From Ralstonia sp. RRA (GTDB lineage Bacteria; Pseudomonadota; Gammaproteobacteria; Burkholderiales; Burkholderiaceae), in the NCBI RefSeq assembly GCF_037023145.1, contig NZ_CP146091.1:62001-126000 (forward strand): 64,000 nt of DNA. The letters run 5' to 3'. Positions within the stretch are counted from its first letter, which is position 1. The number at the start of each line of letters is the position of its first letter. Shown here in pieces: positions 61,736-64,000 of the stretch. Under the pieces are notes generated by a model. The model worked only from the letters and a program-made list of their open reading frames with translations. It did not search any database and was not told where the DNA came from. The position numbers and the translations under genes are program-made.

Positions 61736-62443
61736 CTAGCGCTGCATGAGTGCCAGCGCCAGCAAAATCAACACCGGTGGCAGCACACACCAGAACGACA
61801 AGAAAGAAAACGCCAGCGCCCCCAACACCGCGCCAATGGCGAACCCGCACAGCGGCGGCACCATCTTCCGCAACCGCGTGCGCGCCGCTTCCTTCTGCGT
61901 ACTTCCTGGCGACAGCAGTTCCACCACATCGATCACGATCTGCGTGGTGTTGCCCGTCATGATGGTCGTGGGCGCGTGTTCCGACAGCACAATGCGCGCC
62001 TTGGCGTTCTGCACGCCCATGGCCGCCACGCCGATCAGCCCGACGACAATCGTGGCCGGTGCATCGGCCGATTGAATCGGCAGCGCTAGCAACCCCGCCA
62101 CCATGAATGCCAGCAGCAGCGCTGCCTGGGCTAGCAGCAGCGGCCGCAGCGGTGCCACGCCGCGCCGCGTGAGCGCCGCCACCGCCAACTTGGTTGCGGC
62201 CACGGCCAGCACGAACATTGGCAGCGCCAGCAGCTTGGCGAGCACGCCTTGTCCGGTGCCGGCCAATTCCAGCCCGATCATCACGAAGTTGCCCGTGACG
62301 TGTGCGGTGAACAGCCCGAACAGCGCAGCGAAGCCCACCACATCCACATAACCCGCCACGAAGGCCAGCAGGCTGCCCTGCGCGATCAGGAAGCGTGCCG
62401 ACGGCGACGCTGCCGCCGGCGTTGCTGCGATTTCAGAAGGCAA
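61736..62443 (-). CDS. DUF1275 (YoaK) family membrane protein
   Basis: 235 residues with about six membrane spans. The family motif is FVAGYVDVVGFAALFGLFTAHVTGNFV, followed later by GVQNAKARIVLSEHAPTTIMTGNTTQ. Function unknown. No ATG is available: the start is taken as TTG 62443, which overlaps the stop codon region of the amidohydrolase gene by 11 bases and implies coupled translation. The long frame upstream of this point is antisense-like and rejected. Confidence 0.8.
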   Translation of the reverse strand: MPSEIAATPAAASPSARFLIAQGSLLAFVAGYVDVVGFAALFGLFTAHVTGNFVMIGLELAGTGQGVLAKLLALPMFVLAVAATKLAVAALTRRGVAPLRPLLLAQAALLLAFMVAGLLALPIQSADAPATIVVGLIGVAAMGVQNAKARIVLSEHAPTTIMTGNTTQIVIDVVELLSPGSTQKEAARTRLRKMVPPLCGFAIGAVLGALAFSFLSFWCVLPPVLILLALALMQR

Positions 62444-64000
62444 AGCATGAACACCCGAAGGCGCCCCAGAAACCGCGGAAATCGGTGGTCGGCACGTTGG
62501 CCGTGCGCGCTTTCTGATGCGCGTGGCCGTGTACCGTGCAAGTGCCCGCGCAGTGGTGCACTTGCTGCTGCAGCGGCGCCGCCGGTCGCCAGTGCCCGGG
62601 CACACGCGACACGGGCGACCACTCCGGCAGCACCGGAATCGGCGGCGGGCCGAACTCGGTGAACTCCGCCGCGCCGTAGACGATGCGCCCACCCACCACC
62701 GTCAGCACCGATTCGATGGTCTTGATGTCGGCCTCAGGCACGCTGAAGAAATCCGCCGACAGCGCCGCCAGATCGGCGAGCTGCCCGACTTTGATCTGCC
62801 CCTTGTTGCCCTGGTCTGCCGAGAACCACGCGCTGCCGTGCGTGTACAGCTCCAGCGCCACTTCACGCGGCAGCCCTTCCGGATACAGCGCCATGCCGCC
62901 GACGGTGCGCCCGCTCGCCAGCCAGTACAGCGACGTCCACGGGTTGTAGCTCGACACGCGCGTGGCATCCGTGCCGGCACCCACCGGCACGCCTTCGGCC
63001 AGCATGCGCTTGATGGGCGGTGTCTGTTCAGCAGCGGCTGCACCGTAGCGGTCGACAAAGTATTCGCCCTGGAAGGCCATGCGATCTTGAATGGCGATGC
63101 CGCCGCCGAGCGCGCGCACGCGCTCAATGTTCTTCGGCGAGATCGTCTCCGCATGGTCGAAGAACCATGGCAGGCCGTTGAATGGGATGTCGCGGTTCAC
63201 GCGCTCGAACACGTCGAGCATGCGCGAGATGGATTCGTCGTACGTGGCGTGCAGACGGAACGGCCAGCGCTGCGCGACGAGGTGGCGCACCACGGTCTCC
63301 AACTCCTGCTCCATCGTCTCGGGCAGGTCGGGGCGCGGCTGCAGGAAGTCTTCGAAGTCGGCTGCGGAGAAGACCAGCATTTCGCCCGCACCGTTGTGGC
63401 GGAAGAAATCATCGCCCTGGCGGTACTGCACGCTACCGGTCCAGTTCTTGAAGTCGGCCAGTTCCTCTTTCGGCTTCTGCGTGAAGAGGTTGTAGGCGAT
63501 GCGGATGGTGAGCTGGTTCTGCGCCGACAGCTCGCGAATGATTTCGTAGTCTTCCGGATAGTTCTGGAAGCCACCGCCTGCGTCGATGGCGCTGGTCACG
63601 CCCAGGCGGTTGAGTTCACGCATGAACTGGCGCGTGGAATTGACTTGGTACTCGGGCGGCAGCTTCGGCCCCTTGGCCAACGTGGAGTACAGGATCATCG
63701 CGTTAGGCTTGGCGATCAGCATGCCGGTGGGCTCGCCGGATGCATCGCGCTGGATCTCGCCGCCCGGCGGGTTCGGCGTGTCCTTGGTGTAGCCGACCTG
63801 GCGCAGCGCGGCGCGGTTGAGCAGTGCGCGGTCGTACAGGTGCAGCACGAACACGGGCGTGTCGGGCGCGGCCTGATTCAGCTCCTCCAATGTGGGCATG
63901 CGGCGCTCGGCAAACTGGAACTCCGTCCAGCCGCCCACCACGCGCACCCATTGCGGAGACGGCGTGCGCGCGGCCTGCTCCTTGAGCATGCGCATCGCGT
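62433..64000 (-). CDS. Amidohydrolase family 3 (YtcJ-like), 5' end outside window
   Basis: At least 521 residues. The N-terminal metal-binding part (HxH) lies beyond the right edge. Visible features are VVGGWTEFQFAERRMPTLEELN, FRLHATYDESISRMLDVFE, a metal-ligand His in FFDHAETISPKN and the GTDATRVSSYNPWTSLYW Asp region, as in YtcJ-like metal-dependent hydrolases. The C-terminus is rich in His and Cys (HHCAGTC, HGHAH, CSCFAF), which could bind metal. Substrate unknown. Its stop overlaps the start of the DUF1275 gene. Confidence 0.88.
   Translation of the reverse strand, partial: AMRMLKEQAARTPSPQWVRVVGGWTEFQFAERRMPTLEELNQAAPDTPVFVLHLYDRALLNRAALRQVGYTKDTPNPPGGEIQRDASGEPTGMLIAKPNAMILYSTLAKGPKLPPEYQVNSTRQFMRELNRLGVTSAIDAGGGFQNYPEDYEIIRELSAQNQLTIRIAYNLFTQKPKEELADFKNWTGSVQYRQGDDFFRHNGAGEMLVFSAADFEDFLQPRPDLPETMEQELETVVRHLVAQRWPFRLHATYDESISRMLDVFERVNRDIPFNGLPWFFDHAETISPKNIERVRALGGGIAIQDRMAFQGEYFVDRYGAAAAEQTPPIKRMLAEGVPVGAGTDATRVSSYNPWTSLYWLASGRTVGGMALYPEGLPREVALELYTHGSAWFSADQGNKGQIKVGQLADLAALSADFFSVPEADIKTIESVLTVVGGRIVYGAAEFTEFGPPPIPVLPEWSPVSRVPGHWRPAAPLQQQVHHCAGTCTVHGHAHQKARTANVPTTDFRGFWGAFGCSCFAF

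Overview
The window is high-GC, gene-dense bacterial chromosome. Gene content and protein style point to a beta-proteobacterium of the Burkholderiaceae, most likely Ralstonia. This is inferred from glmU/glmS/ttcA, a fused isobutyryl-CoA mutase, NodT- and OmpC-type outer-membrane proteins and an IS21 element; no database search was possible.

Layout. 1-5.1 kb: an ABC-2 exporter (ATPase, permease) and a NodT-type outer-membrane lipoprotein gene bracketed by two inverted copies of a long palindromic repeat, then panE. 5.3-10.7 kb: core genes ttcA, a DUF6279 lipoprotein gene, glmU and glmS. 10.7-14.9 kb: a small accessory island directly downstream of glmS (the classical Tn7 target side), with 22-bp-spaced repeats, two orphan immunity-like genes, a complete IS21 element (7-bp target duplication) and a glutathione S-transferase gene cut short. 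15-19 kb: SDR/hydrolase/SDR genes divergent from a LysR regulator. 19.2-24.2 kb: six adjacent genes matching the functional-amyloid (Fap) plan: two repeat proteins with GxxxxNxxxGxGNxxxN units, a periplasmic C39 peptidase homologue, accessory secreted proteins and a coiled-coil plus beta-barrel exporter. 24.5-26.7 kb: DUF1145, patatin and DUF4239-like genes.

26.8-33.8 kb is an RNA-repair locus: rtcR (CARF plus sigma54 activator) divergent from rsr (Ro60), two tandem Y-RNA-like non-coding RNAs, rtcB, an RlaP-type nucleotidyltransferase gene and rtcA, behind a near-perfect sigma54 promoter. Both RNAs share the same outer stem / internal loop / inner stem. The second carries a complete, circularly permuted tRNA-like domain (T arm, closed acceptor stem, D arm); the first has a reduced version with a GNRA-capped acceptor. 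RtcR would switch on the operon after RNA damage; RtcA/RtcB would heal and seal ends, and Rsr plus the Y RNAs would handle damaged or structured RNA.

33.9-48.6 kb is ordinary accessory metabolism and transport: VOC proteins, PLP aminotransferase, AraC regulators, MFS/LysE/EamA/LtrA membrane proteins, a FadL-type porin, DUF427, and amtB with a sigma54 promoter. 48.8-51 kb: an OafA-like acyltransferase gene whose codon use looks foreign. 51.2-54.6 kb: icmF with a palindromic operator candidate. 54.6-61.7 kb: a polyamine-type ABC importer operon with an Asp/Glu/hydantoin racemase homologue and a porin gene, divergent from a GntR regulator with two identical TTGTGCACAA sites. The window ends in a DUF1275 gene and an amidohydrolase gene that runs off the right edge.

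The strongest candidates for special interest are the tandem Y RNAs, the Fap-like amyloid operon and the covarying long palindromic repeat.
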